The position numbers were made by a program, and so were the translations under genes. The notes under the pieces were generated by a model. It saw nothing but the letters and a program-made list of their open reading frames with translations. It searched no databases and was not told the origin of the DNA. Below are positions 49,737 to 58,640 of a stretch of 64,000 nucleotides of DNA, piece by piece; positions within the stretch are counted from its first letter, which is position 1; every line of letters begins with the position of its first letter. The DNA is taken from the NCBI RefSeq assembly GCF_022678645.1, contig NZ_JALBWV010000005.1, positions 161,367 through 225,366 of the forward strand. The letters are read 5' to 3'. Source of the stretch: Saccharopolyspora soli (GTDB taxonomy: Bacteria; Actinomycetota; Actinomycetes; Mycobacteriales; Pseudonocardiaceae).

Positions 49737-50633
49737 GTGGACGTGGATACCCGCACCCTGCGGTACTTCGTCGAACTCGCGGAGCAGCTGAACTTCACCC
49801 GCGCCGCGGAACGGCTCTTCATCTCGCAGCCCTCGCTGAGTCGACGGATCCGCCGCCTGGAGGAGGACCTGCGAACCCCGCTGTTCGAGCGGACCGGCCG
49901 CGAAGTCCTGTTGACGCCTGCGGGCAAGGCATTTCTGATCGCGGCGCGGCAACTGATCTCCGATTGGCATGCCGCGCAGCAGACCGCCCGAGCTGCGGGC
50001 AGATCCCGCGCCCTGCGGGTCGGATTCTCAGCTTCGGGAGCCGGACCACTGGCTACCCAGGCGTATGCCGAGTTCATGCGCCGCCAACCGAGTGTCCGCG
50101 TCGAGCCGAAACGCTTCGACTGGGGCGGCGAGGTCCTGGCGCTGCACGAAGGGTGGGTCGACGTCGCGTTCGTGTGGCTGCCCGCTCGAACGATCGGACT
50201 GCGCACTGAGATCGTGAGCGTGGAGCAACGCATGGTCGGCCTACCCGCATGGCACCCGCTGGCCGAACACGACGCCGTCTCGATCAGGGACCTCGCCGCG
50301 GAGCCGATCATGTGGACCCGACGGGCACCGAGGGAATGGGTGGATTGGTGGGCGGTGAATCCTCGACCAGACGGCAGTGAACCGATCTGGGGCCCGGAGA
50401 ACGACAACGTCGAGGAGATGCTCGAACACGTGGCCTCGGGTGCGGCGATCTGCATCAGTCCGGAGTCGATGAGCGCGAACTACGGCCGCGCCGACATTGC
50501 CTGGCGCCTCATCACCGACATCGCACCCCTGCGAATCGCGCTGTGCACACCAGCCGAAACCTCGGACCCCCTGATCATGACCTTCGCCGCGGTAGTCCGC
50601 CAACTCGCCACCAACCCGACCCGAACCTCCTGA
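49737..50633 (+). CDS. LysR-family regulator (second of two)
   Basis: A 298-residue LTTR with helix-turn-helix NFTRAAERLFISQPSLSRRI and an effector domain (ALRVGFSASGAGPLATQAYA). GTG 49737 lies 6 nt after AGGAGG. It is divergent from the exported SnoaL-like gene across 134 bp, so it probably regulates it. The pair mirrors the module at 46906-49060. Confidence 0.9.
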   Translation: MDVDTRTLRYFVELAEQLNFTRAAERLFISQPSLSRRIRRLEEDLRTPLFERTGREVLLTPAGKAFLIAARQLISDWHAAQQTARAAGRSRALRVGFSASGAGPLATQAYAEFMRRQPSVRVEPKRFDWGGEVLALHEGWVDVAFVWLPARTIGLRTEIVSVEQRMVGLPAWHPLAEHDAVSIRDLAAEPIMWTRRAPREWVDWWAVNPRPDGSEPIWGPENDNVEEMLEHVASGAAICISPESMSANYGRADIAWRLITDIAPLRIALCTPAETSDPLIMTFAAVVRQLATNPTRTS

Positions 50634-50833
50634 ACGCGCACCGGTCCAGCTTCGCACGTGCCCAACGGTGCTGGGCGAGGCAGTGGCCAGCGCAGGTTGT
50701 CCTATATGGACAGATTTGCTAGGAGTAGGTGCAATCGTGTTGGTGCGACTTCTGTGCCCGAAGCCGCGAGGGAAGGCTGTGGTTTTCGCTGATTCTCGCG
50801 AAATCGCCACGCGCCGAAGGTTCCGCTACACGA

Positions 50834-51490
50834 TCATCCGAGGACGAACGGGAGTCTCGCGGCCAGCTCGCCCAGCTCGGCCTTCTCCGCGTCGGTCGGG
50901 GCACGCCGTCCGGTGCCGACCAGCAGCGCGTCCTCGTCGGAGAACGACGCGGGGAACGCGGCTCCGGCGATCTTCTCCAGCATCTCGCGTGACCGAGCGA
51001 GCCCCTGCGCGGGCACTTCCGCCGCGTCCGGGAGGTGTGCAATCAGGTCGAGGTGGTGCAGCGTCCACTCCAGGACGTACGCGGCGAGGTAGTCGGCCGC
51101 CGTGAGGACCTGATCACGGGTGCTGACCCGCAGCCCCGGATCGGCGAGTTCGGCGGCGCGGCCAGCGGCGGAGCCGACGTCGTCGAGGTGGAACTTGAGC
51201 AGCCACGGCTCCTCGTACGCGGCGGCCAGCCGGACGATCAGCGCGTCCAGCGGGTCGTCGCCCGTCGGCGGCGTTTCAGCGACGTCCCAGTAGGTCAGCG
51301 CGTTCCGGGTGGGCTCCGCGTCGGCGGGTGTCACGAGGGTGATCAGGACGTCCTGAGCGTCGATGACCAGGTGGCACACCAGGTCCCGCACGAGCCAACC
51401 CGCACAACCGGACGGCTGCGCGAAGTCCTCGTCCGAGAGCTCGGCAACCGCCGTCCGCAACGCTGCCCAGGAGGGTGAGAAGAGATCCAC
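50834..51490 (-). CDS. maleylpyruvate isomerase-like (mycothiol-dependent, DinB-fold) protein
   Basis: A 218-residue protein with the MDMPI_N pattern: SGCAGWLVRDLVCHLVID containing a metal-ligand His, then VLEWTLHHLDLIAHLPD with the later histidines. GTG 51490 is the start. Mycothiol-dependent isomerase or transferase activity is possible. No aromatic degradation genes lie nearby, so the substrate is open. Confidence 0.82.
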   Translation of the reverse strand: MDLFSPSWAALRTAVAELSDEDFAQPSGCAGWLVRDLVCHLVIDAQDVLITLVTPADAEPTRNALTYWDVAETPPTGDDPLDALIVRLAAAYEEPWLLKFHLDDVGSAAGRAAELADPGLRVSTRDQVLTAADYLAAYVLEWTLHHLDLIAHLPDAAEVPAQGLARSREMLEKIAGAAFPASFSDEDALLVGTGRRAPTDAEKAELGELAARLPFVLG

Positions 51491-51632
51491 GGCCGCAAGC
51501 TAGCAGCAGCCGTCCGCTCCCAGCGACCAATTAGGCCACCCCCGCGAATGCCGCGTTCAGAGGCGCAGGAGGTGGACTGGGGTCGGGTGGACTTGGAGCC
51601 CAGTTGCCCGCTCACGACCCCGTTCGGGTGAA

Positions 51633-51683
51633 GGGTGAGGGGCACCTGTGACCGAGTAACTGGGTCACAGGTGCCCCTCACCC
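51633..51683. terminator. long hairpin, GAAGGGCACC family, copy 3
   Basis: A perfect 21-bp inverted repeat (arms 51633-51653 and 51663-51683; inner part GGGGCACCTGTGACC with GGTCACAGGTGCCCC) around the 9-nt loop GAGTAACTG. It lies in the divergent gap before the L,D-transpeptidase gene. The gap otherwise shows no gene. Confidence 0.75.
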
Positions 51684-51832
51684 CGTGACGTCACCCCTGT
51701 GGGGGCTTGTCGGGTGGGTTTGCGGGGGTGCGGCTGGGAGGTCGCGGGATCGGGTTACATGATCGTGTTGAGAACTTGCACTTGGCCCCGGACAGTGGTT
51801 TCCGACGTCGAGCTACTGGACTGGGGGCTGGG

Positions 51833-52987
51833 ATGCGGTTTGCAACAGCGTGGCGCATCACCGTCGTGGGCGTGCTCGCCTTCGCACTGACGGCTTGCTT
51901 CGGACCGCAGCCGTCCGTTGCGACGGTGACTGCCTCAATACCCGATCGGGCCGCACAGGTCGCTCCCAGCGAGCCGCTGGTCGTCAACGCTCACCAGGGC
52001 ACACTCACCTCGGTCACCGTGACCGCGAACGGCGCGCCGGTGCCCGGTGCGGTGGAGCCCGGTGGCCGCCGGTGGAGCAGCACCGCGCCGCTGGGGTTCG
52101 GCACGACCTACCACGTGCAGGCCCAGGCGCAGGACGAGGACCAGCGGTTGTCCATCCCGCTGAATTCCACCTTCAGCACCGCCACGCCCGTGGACACGGT
52201 CACCGTCGACCGGACCCGACCCACCGACGGCGACACGGTCGGCATCGCCATGCCGGTGTCGATCTACTTCAGCAAGCCGGTGACCGACCGGGCCGCCGTC
52301 GAACGCCGCCTGTCGGTCGAGCCGTCGGTACCGACCGAGGGTTCGTTCCACTGGATGGCCGATGACCAGGTCAACTGGCGTCCCAAGGAGTACTGGAAAC
52401 CGGGCACCAAGGTCCGCGTGCGCGCGAAGTTGTACGGCGTGGACACCGGTGGCGGCGTGATGGGAACCGCCGACCACGAGACCAACTTCGTCATCGGGCG
52501 GGACCAGCGCGCGGTCGGCGACGTGAACACCCACATGTTCACCGTCTTCCAGGACGGCCAGCAGGTCCAGCAGTTCCCCGCCTCCTACGGCCGCAGCGTC
52601 TACCCGACCCAGTACGGCATCCACGTGGCCTTCGAGAAGCACACCTCGGTGCGGATGCGCTCGGACACCTGGGGCGGGCCGCAGAAGGGCCAACCCGGTT
52701 ACTACGACGAAGTTCTCCCGCACGCCGTGCGGATCTCGAACAACGGGGAGTTCGTGCACGTCAACCCGGCAACCGTCGGCGTGCAGGGCGAGGCCAACGT
52801 TTCGCACGGATGTATCAACCTCTCACCGGCCAACGGCAAGTGGTACTTCGACTTCGTGCAGATGGGCGATCCGGTGGAGATCATCGGTTCGGAACGGCCG
52901 CTGACCCCGGCGGATGGCGACATCGCCGACTGGACCATCCCGTGGGACGACTACGTCAAGGGCAGCGCGCTCTACCAGCCCCGCTGA
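51833..52987 (+). CDS. L,D-transpeptidase lipoprotein
   Basis: A 384-residue cell-wall cross-linking enzyme. The signal peptide ends in a lipobox (ALTAC, Cys about 22). Two Ig-like domains follow (VNAHQGTLTSVTVTANGAPV; VDRTRPTDGDTVGIAMPVSI), then the YkuD catalytic domain with HVNPATVGVQGE and the active-site motif SHGCINLSP. The architecture matches actinobacterial LdtMt2-type enzymes that form 3-3 peptidoglycan links. ATG 51833; the stop overlaps the convergent Lrp gene by 16 bp. Confidence 0.92.
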   Translation: MRFATAWRITVVGVLAFALTACFGPQPSVATVTASIPDRAAQVAPSEPLVVNAHQGTLTSVTVTANGAPVPGAVEPGGRRWSSTAPLGFGTTYHVQAQAQDEDQRLSIPLNSTFSTATPVDTVTVDRTRPTDGDTVGIAMPVSIYFSKPVTDRAAVERRLSVEPSVPTEGSFHWMADDQVNWRPKEYWKPGTKVRVRAKLYGVDTGGGVMGTADHETNFVIGRDQRAVGDVNTHMFTVFQDGQQVQQFPASYGRSVYPTQYGIHVAFEKHTSVRMRSDTWGGPQKGQPGYYDEVLPHAVRISNNGEFVHVNPATVGVQGEANVSHGCINLSPANGKWYFDFVQMGDPVEIIGSERPLTPADGDIADWTIPWDDYVKGSALYQPR

Positions 52988-54045
52988 CCGCGCGGCCCGA
53001 CCTCGGCGCCAGCCGATCCGACGCCGAACCCCTCGAAGGCGACATCGTCGGCCAGGTGCTCGGCCAGTTGGTCGCGCCACCACGGCGTCTCCACGAAGCC
53101 CCGCTTCAGCGACAGCAGTTCCACCGACGCGCTCCACCCGACCACACCCGGCAGGTTGGCCAGGGTGGAGGTGGTGAATTCGAACAGCCCCTTGGTCGAG
53201 GTGGCGATGACCTCGCAGAGCAACGAGTTGCCGTCCAGCGTCGCGGCGAGGTAGCGGACGGACCGGTGCCGCCGCATGGCGTCGGCGACCTCGTTGAGCT
53301 TGGCCGGTTCGACGCTCACCGTCAGCACCGTCTCGGCCTCCAGCCCGAGGGCCGCAGCCGGGACGATGGTGACCACCGTGGCGCAGCCGTCGCCGGTCAT
53401 CCGTTCGAACCGCCGCCGCACGGTGCTCTCGTTGAGCTCCAGGACGTCCGCGACGGATTTGAAGCTGGCCCGCCCGTTCTCCCGCAGCACGGCCAGGATC
53501 GCCCAGTCGATCTGGTCCAGGTGCGACGGCTCGCACAACGTCGGCTCGGCGACCTGGGACCCGCCGCCGGTCTCGTCGCCGAGCAGCTGGCGGCTCCAGT
53601 CGTGCGACACCTTGTAGACGTGCAACAGCAGATCGCTGTACCAGCGCTCGACCCCCGGAATCGTCTGGAGCTCCAGCATGGTCTTCGGGTACCGGGTCGG
53701 CCCGGCGTCGACCACCAGCTCGACCGCGATGTCGTACGGCCCGGTGATCAGCGCCGCCCACCGGACGTCGTCGCGCGCCACCAGCTGCGCGGCGACCTCC
53801 AGCTGGGTGCCGGGTCGGCAACCGATCCGGACGAAGAACGTCTCCACCGGACCGGTGCTGCCGAGCCTGGGCATCACCGCGACCCGGACCACCCCGTCGG
53901 CGACCAGCTGCTGGACCCGCCGGGCCACCGTCGGCACCGAGGTGCCGCAGGCGGCGGCGATCGCCGTCCAGCTCGCCCGCCCGTCCTGCTGGAGCGCCAC
54001 GACGATTCGCCTGCTGAGGTCGTCGACCGTGTCGAGCCCGGTCAA
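52972..54045 (-). CDS. Lrp/AsnC-family regulator with two DNA-binding and two ligand domains
   Basis: A 357-residue double-length Lrp protein. The first helix-turn-helix is RASWTAIAAACGTSVPTVAR, the second RASFKSVADVLELNESTVRR; each is followed by an Lrp-type effector domain (SDLLLHVYKVSHDW closes the first). TTG 54045 overlaps the hydrolase stop (TTGA), which couples it to the peptide operon. It probably senses an amino acid or peptide product and controls the dipeptide transport genes. Confidence 0.85.
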   Translation of the reverse strand: MTGLDTVDDLSRRIVVALQQDGRASWTAIAAACGTSVPTVARRVQQLVADGVVRVAVMPRLGSTGPVETFFVRIGCRPGTQLEVAAQLVARDDVRWAALITGPYDIAVELVVDAGPTRYPKTMLELQTIPGVERWYSDLLLHVYKVSHDWSRQLLGDETGGGSQVAEPTLCEPSHLDQIDWAILAVLRENGRASFKSVADVLELNESTVRRRFERMTGDGCATVVTIVPAAALGLEAETVLTVSVEPAKLNEVADAMRRHRSVRYLAATLDGNSLLCEVIATSTKGLFEFTTSTLANLPGVVGWSASVELLSLKRGFVETPWWRDQLAEHLADDVAFEGFGVGSAGAEVGPRGQRGW

Positions 54046-54971
54046 CTTGCGGGATTCGCGGCGGGCGGGACCGGGCAGACCTCGGCCAGGAATTCCCGCA
54101 CCGTCCTCGTCCACGTTTCCGCCTCCTCGATCTGCGGTGAATGCCCCGACTTCTCGAAGACCACCAGCCGGGCGCCGGGTACCAGTCCGGCGATTGCCTC
54201 GCTGCACGCCACCGGGGTGATCCAGTCCGTCCTGCCAACGGTGATCAACGTCGGACAGGTGACGGACGGGAGCACCGGTTTGAGATCGTATTGCGGAATG
54301 TTCACCGAGAACGCGTAGTTGTGGGCCTCGTAACGGTACGGCGTTGCCTGGACCCGCTGTTCGACCGTGGCCGGGTCGTAGTGGAAGTCGTACAGCGGGA
54401 GGATTTCGCGCCAGCAGTCGCGGAGGTCGTCGTCGTCCCGGACCTGCCCCTCGAAGATCCGGTCCAGCTTCTCCTGGTCGACCTGCACCCGTGCGGAGGC
54501 GAGCGCGTTGGCCCGCGCCTGCTCCTCGTGCGAGTTGTCCGGAGAGGTGTCCCGCAACACCAGGGCACGCACCCGGTGCGGATAGCGCGTGGCGTACTCC
54601 ATCGCCATGAAGCCGCCGTAGGAGCCACCGGCCATGATGATCTGCTCGGCCCCGATCCATTCGCGCAGCGCGTCGATGTCGGCGGCCCACTGCTCGTGGC
54701 TGTACGGCCCGTTGCCTTCGCTCTCGCCGGAACCGCGGGCGTCGAACACCACCACCCGGTAGGTGTCGGCGAGCCGGCCGAAGCTGGCCCGCGGCTCCGC
54801 TCGGGACCCCAGACCCGGCGCCCCGTGGTGCGCGATCAGCACGGGTGCGTCCTCGGGGCCGAGCACTTCGACCGCCAGCCGGTTGCCGTTGATCTCGACG
54901 AACTGCGCGGTCGTGTCGGCGGCGGCGAACTCCGGCGACACCCCGTCCTTCGAACCGTCCTGTGTGGACAT
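54042..54971 (-). CDS. proline iminopeptidase-like alpha/beta hydrolase
   Basis: A 309-residue hydrolase: LIAHHGAPGLG (oxyanion loop), VVVFDARGSGESEGNGPYS, nucleophile elbow AGGSYGGFMAMEYA, acid in TVGRTDWITP and His in FEKSGHSPQIEE. The pattern is close to prolyl aminopeptidases (S33). There is no signal peptide. It sits in the same direction as the dipeptide transporter genes and shares a stop-start overlap with the Lrp gene. It probably cleaves imported peptides. Confidence 0.85.
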   Translation of the reverse strand: MSTQDGSKDGVSPEFAAADTTAQFVEINGNRLAVEVLGPEDAPVLIAHHGAPGLGSRAEPRASFGRLADTYRVVVFDARGSGESEGNGPYSHEQWAADIDALREWIGAEQIIMAGGSYGGFMAMEYATRYPHRVRALVLRDTSPDNSHEEQARANALASARVQVDQEKLDRIFEGQVRDDDDLRDCWREILPLYDFHYDPATVEQRVQATPYRYEAHNYAFSVNIPQYDLKPVLPSVTCPTLITVGRTDWITPVACSEAIAGLVPGARLVVFEKSGHSPQIEEAETWTRTVREFLAEVCPVPPAANPAS

Positions 54972-55002
54972 TCATGCTCCCGATTCGTCCGAGTGCCTGT
55001 CT

Positions 55003-55138
55003 TTGCTCTTGTTCTTGAAGCGGCGAAGCCGCCCCGACGTGGTGAATTGGCATTCATGATGTCGGGGATCCCACAGCGAGACGGTGTCTGACGTTCCGCT
55101 ACCCGCACCGCAACTCAAAACGAGTTCGGAAGACAGTC
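55003..55138 (-). repeat. dispersed intergenic repeat, copy 3 (shortened)
   Basis: The reverse complement carries CGAACTCGTTTTG, GCGGTGCGGGTAGCGGAAC, GGGATCCCCGAC, then CGGCTTCGCCGCTTCAAGA. It lacks the central TCTGAGAACC block of copies 1 and 2. It separates the permease gene at 55147 from the hydrolase gene at 54971. Confidence 0.7.
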
Positions 55139-55146
55139 TCATCCGG

Positions 55147-56058
55147 TCAACGCCTGGTCTGCGGGTTTCGGGCGTCGTTGTACGCCGTCGAAAGCAGGGT
55201 CGAGGCGAGCACCAGCAGGAAGATCGCCAGGGACGGGAACAGCGGCAGCCACCACGCGGTGGACATCGCACCAGCCTGCTGCGTCTCGTAGAGGATACGC
55301 CCCCACGACCACGTGTTCGGGTCACCGAGTCCCAGGAAAGCCAACCCGGCGGCGGACAGCACGGCTCGTGACGCGGTGAGCACCACCGACACCAGGATCA
55401 GCGGGGTCACCGCCGGAACGATGTGCCGCGTGATGATCCACACCGGCGAGTTCGTCATCAGGCGCGCGGCGTCCACGTAGGGCAGCCGCACGACGGCGAG
55501 GGCCTGCGACCGCACCACCCTGGTGACCTCGGGCCAGGAGAACGCCGCGATCACCACGATGATGGTCATCGTGCTCGGCCCGACCAGCGCCGCGACCAGG
55601 ATCATCAGCGGCAGGATCGGCAGGGACAGGATCAGGTCGACGAGCATCCCGATCGCCCCGTCGAGCCGGGGGAAGTAGGCGCCCACGACCGCCAGCAGCG
55701 TGCCGACCAGGATGGCGATCAGCGAAGCCGCCGCGGCCACCAGCAGGCTCTGCCGGGCTCCCCAGACCACCTCGGCGTACACGTCCAGTCCGAGGCTGTC
55801 GGTGCCGAACCAGTGCTGGGCGGAAGGCGGCGAGAGGACGACATCGCCGTATCCGGCCGGATAGGTGGCCAGCAGCGGCGCCGCGAGCGCCACGACCACC
55901 AGCAGGACGAGCACGGCGAGGGCGACCAGGCCCAGCGGCTCCCGGCGGAAACCGCGCCAGGTGGCCAGCGCGGCGCGGGGCATATCGCCAGCCGCCGCCT
56001 GCTGTTGCGGTGCGTCCGCGGACACGGGTTCGGAGGTTGTCATCTCTGCACCCCTCAC
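55147..56058 (-). CDS. DppC-like dipeptide ABC permease
   Basis: A 303-residue permease with HWFGTDSLGLDVYAEVVWGA and the EAA-type loop YVDAARLMTNSPVWIITRH. GTG 56058 overlaps the upstream permease stop (GTGA); an ATG five codons later is an alternative. It is part of the minus-strand dipeptide locus. Confidence 0.88.
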   Translation of the reverse strand: MRGAEMTTSEPVSADAPQQQAAAGDMPRAALATWRGFRREPLGLVALAVLVLLVVVALAAPLLATYPAGYGDVVLSPPSAQHWFGTDSLGLDVYAEVVWGARQSLLVAAAASLIAILVGTLLAVVGAYFPRLDGAIGMLVDLILSLPILPLMILVAALVGPSTMTIIVVIAAFSWPEVTRVVRSQALAVVRLPYVDAARLMTNSPVWIITRHIVPAVTPLILVSVVLTASRAVLSAAGLAFLGLGDPNTWSWGRILYETQQAGAMSTAWWLPLFPSLAIFLLVLASTLLSTAYNDARNPQTRR

Positions 56059-57017
56059 GACGTCTTCACCCTGGGATCAAGCACGCCGTAGACGATGTCG
56101 GTGATCATGTTGGCGGCCACGACCGTCGCCGCGAGCAGCAGGAAAGCGCCCTGCAGCACGGGGAAGTCCAGTTGCGTGACCGCTTCGTAGATGCCGCGCC
56201 CGATTCCGGGATAGGCGTAGACCGTCTCGATGAGCACCGCGCCACCGACCAGGAAGCCCAGTTGCAGGCCCACCAGCGTGGTGGTCGGCAGCAGGGCGTT
56301 GCGCAGCGCGTGCTTCCACAGCACCCGCCGGTAGGGCAGACCGTTCGCGCGGGCGAGGACGACGTAGTCCGCGCCGAGCGATTCGATCAGCGTGGAGCGC
56401 ATCGTCAGGACGTAAGCGCCCAGTTGCGCGGCCACCAGCGACAGGCAGGGCAGCACGAGGTGCTGGAGCACGCTCAGGTACCACTCCATCTCGTAGGTGC
56501 CGTCGGTGAAAGCGCCCCCGATGGGGAACCAACCGAGCCGCAGGCCGAGCACGTAGAGCAGCAGGATGCCCAGGCTCGGGATGAACAGCGACTGCCCGGT
56601 GACCGAGACGACCTGCACGGCCCGATCCCACAACCCGCCGGACCGGGCCGCCGCCAGCACCCCGAGCGGAATCCCGAGCAGCACTGTGACCAGCAACGAC
56701 GATCCGGCCAGCAACAACGTCCAAGGCAGCCGGTCCAGCAATACGCCGAGTACCGGAACGCCCTGGGTGAACGACGTCCCGAGGTTGCCCTGCACCAGCT
56801 GGCCCAGGTAGTCCACGTACTGCACCGGCAGCGGCTGGTCCAGCCCGTACTGGGCGAGGATGGTCGCCCGGATCTCGGGTGTCATGTTCGGGCTCGCCAG
56901 TGCCAGTGCCGGGTCACCGGGCAGCAACCGAAGCATCAGGAACGTCACGGTCACCGCGAACCAGATGGTGAGAACACCCCGGCCCAACCTCTTGAGCACG
57001 AACAACGACAGCGACAT
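56055..57017 (-). CDS. DppB-like dipeptide ABC permease
   Basis: A 320-residue permease: LKRLGRGVLTIWFAVTVTFL at the N terminus, DYVVLARANGLPYRRVLWKH as EAA loop and ETVYAYPGIGRGIYEAV near the end. It begins 15 bp after the binding-protein stop. Confidence 0.9.
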   Translation of the reverse strand: MSLSLFVLKRLGRGVLTIWFAVTVTFLMLRLLPGDPALALASPNMTPEIRATILAQYGLDQPLPVQYVDYLGQLVQGNLGTSFTQGVPVLGVLLDRLPWTLLLAGSSLLVTVLLGIPLGVLAAARSGGLWDRAVQVVSVTGQSLFIPSLGILLLYVLGLRLGWFPIGGAFTDGTYEMEWYLSVLQHLVLPCLSLVAAQLGAYVLTMRSTLIESLGADYVVLARANGLPYRRVLWKHALRNALLPTTTLVGLQLGFLVGGAVLIETVYAYPGIGRGIYEAVTQLDFPVLQGAFLLLAATVVAANMITDIVYGVLDPRVKTS

Positions 57018-57032
57018 CCGGGCGCCTCCCGA

Positions 57033-58640
57033 CTAGCCGACCTTGGTCGCCGAGGCGACCGACACCGGGTTGACGATGGACAGCAGCTCGCTGGGCTCGA
57101 CGCTGAAGCCCTGCCAGTTGGCGCGATGCGCCACGAAGAGGTTCTGGGTGTACATGATGTTGTCGTACACCTCGTCGCGGACCAGCTTCGCGGCCTGCCG
57201 CGCGATGGGGATCTGCGCCTGCTGGTCGAAGGTCACCCGCAGCTTGTTGATCAAGTCGGTCAGCCGCGGATCGTCCACGTGGCCGTAGTTGATCGACCCG
57301 TCCGGCAGGTAGGCCAGCGCCATGTTCGTCGCCGGATCGTCCATGATCGCGAAGTTCCCGGCGTAGATGTCGTAGTCCCCCTTGTCCCGCATGGACAGGT
57401 AGGTGTTGCGCTCCAGGCCCTGCAGGTCGATCGTGATCCCCGCCTTGGCCGCGCCGTCCTTGACCAGCGTCGCCCACTGCGCGGTGACCGGATCCTGCAA
57501 CGAGTAGATGAGCCGGAAGCGCAGCGGGAAGTTGCCCGCGGCGTCGGCCTGGTACCCGGCTCCGGTCAGCAGCTGGCGGGACAGCTCCGGGTTGTGCTCG
57601 TACTCCGTGATCGACTTGTCGTGGAACTCCGAGAGCACCGGAATCAATTGGTTGGAGCCGGTGGAGACGGCCTGGCCCTGCAACACCACCCGGCGGATCG
57701 CGTCGTAGTCGACCGCGTGCGCGAGCGCGAGCCGGACGTCCTTCTTGGCGAGGTCGGGCCGGTCCATGTTGTAGGCCATTTGCGCGTACCCGAGACCGGG
57801 CACCTGTTCCACCTTGATCCCGGAGGTGTTCTGCAGCTCCTTGACCTGGGCCGGTGGCAGCGCGTTGGCGATCACGTCCACGTCGCCGTTCTTCAGGGCC
57901 AGGATCTCGGTGTTGATGTCGGGGTAGACCCGGTAGACGATCTTGGCCGACTTCGGCTTGCCGCCGGGCACCAACGGGTAGTTGTCGACCCGGTCCAGCG
58001 TGTAGCTCTGTCCATGTTGGACGTTGGTGAGCTTGTACGGCCCCGCGCTCACCCAGCCGCCGCCGCTGCCGTCGTTGGCGAACTTCGCCACCGAACCGGC
58101 GGGTTCGAACACGTGCTGCGGGACGATGTTGCCCCAGAAGCCGACTTCCGGGATGAGCGAGGAGTCCGGCTGGCTGAGCTTGACCTCGACGCGGGTGTCG
58201 GACACCGCAGTCGCCGCGGCGAGGTTCGTCAACTGGCCGTACAGCGTGCCGGACGGCGCGTCCCGCTTGACCGCGTTGAGCGTGTACGCGACGTCCTTGG
58301 CGGTCAGCGGGGTGCCGTCGGACCACTTCATGTCCGGTCGGATCTCGTAGTAGCCGGTGGTCGGATCGGTGTACCCCCAGCGCTGCGCGAGCTGCGGCTC
58401 CTTCTTGCCGTCCGCGCCGATGCTCAGCAGGTGCGGGTACATCAGGTTGGTGATCCAGTTGTCGCTGCGGCTGTTGCCGATCAGCGGGTTGTAGTTGACC
58501 ACGTCGGTGGTGGTGGCGATCGTCATCGTCGCGTCGGTGGCGGGCTGGCCACCGGACTCCGGCCTGCTGGGCGCGCAGCCCGCGAGCAGTGCGCCCGCCA
58601 GCGCCGCCGCGGCGAGAGCCGCTATCGGTAACCGGGGCAT
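57033..58640 (-). CDS. dipeptide/oligopeptide-binding lipoprotein
   Basis: A 535-residue SBP_bac_5 protein. The signal peptide ends in LLAGC. Motifs are YEIRPDMKWSDGTPLTAKDV, YRVYPDINTEILALKNGDVD and DVRLALAHAVDYDAIRRVV. ATG 58640 shares its base with the dipeptidase stop (TGATG). It delivers peptides to the permeases at 55147-57017 and the ATPases at 60053-62093. Confidence 0.9.
   Translation of the reverse strand: MPRLPIAALAAAALAGALLAGCAPSRPESGGQPATDATMTIATTTDVVNYNPLIGNSRSDNWITNLMYPHLLSIGADGKKEPQLAQRWGYTDPTTGYYEIRPDMKWSDGTPLTAKDVAYTLNAVKRDAPSGTLYGQLTNLAAATAVSDTRVEVKLSQPDSSLIPEVGFWGNIVPQHVFEPAGSVAKFANDGSGGGWVSAGPYKLTNVQHGQSYTLDRVDNYPLVPGGKPKSAKIVYRVYPDINTEILALKNGDVDVIANALPPAQVKELQNTSGIKVEQVPGLGYAQMAYNMDRPDLAKKDVRLALAHAVDYDAIRRVVLQGQAVSTGSNQLIPVLSEFHDKSITEYEHNPELSRQLLTGAGYQADAAGNFPLRFRLIYSLQDPVTAQWATLVKDGAAKAGITIDLQGLERNTYLSMRDKGDYDIYAGNFAIMDDPATNMALAYLPDGSINYGHVDDPRLTDLINKLRVTFDQQAQIPIARQAAKLVRDEVYDNIMYTQNLFVAHRANWQGFSVEPSELLSIVNPVSVASATKVG

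Noticed and set aside
50729..50992. Plus-strand frame starting MQSCWCDFC upstream of the DinB-like gene's 3' end
   Set aside because: No ribosome-binding site, and it runs antisense into the DinB-like gene.
56010..58631. 873-codon plus-strand frame opposite the dipeptide permease and binding-protein genes
   Set aside because: Antisense shadow without recognisable domains or a plausible start.
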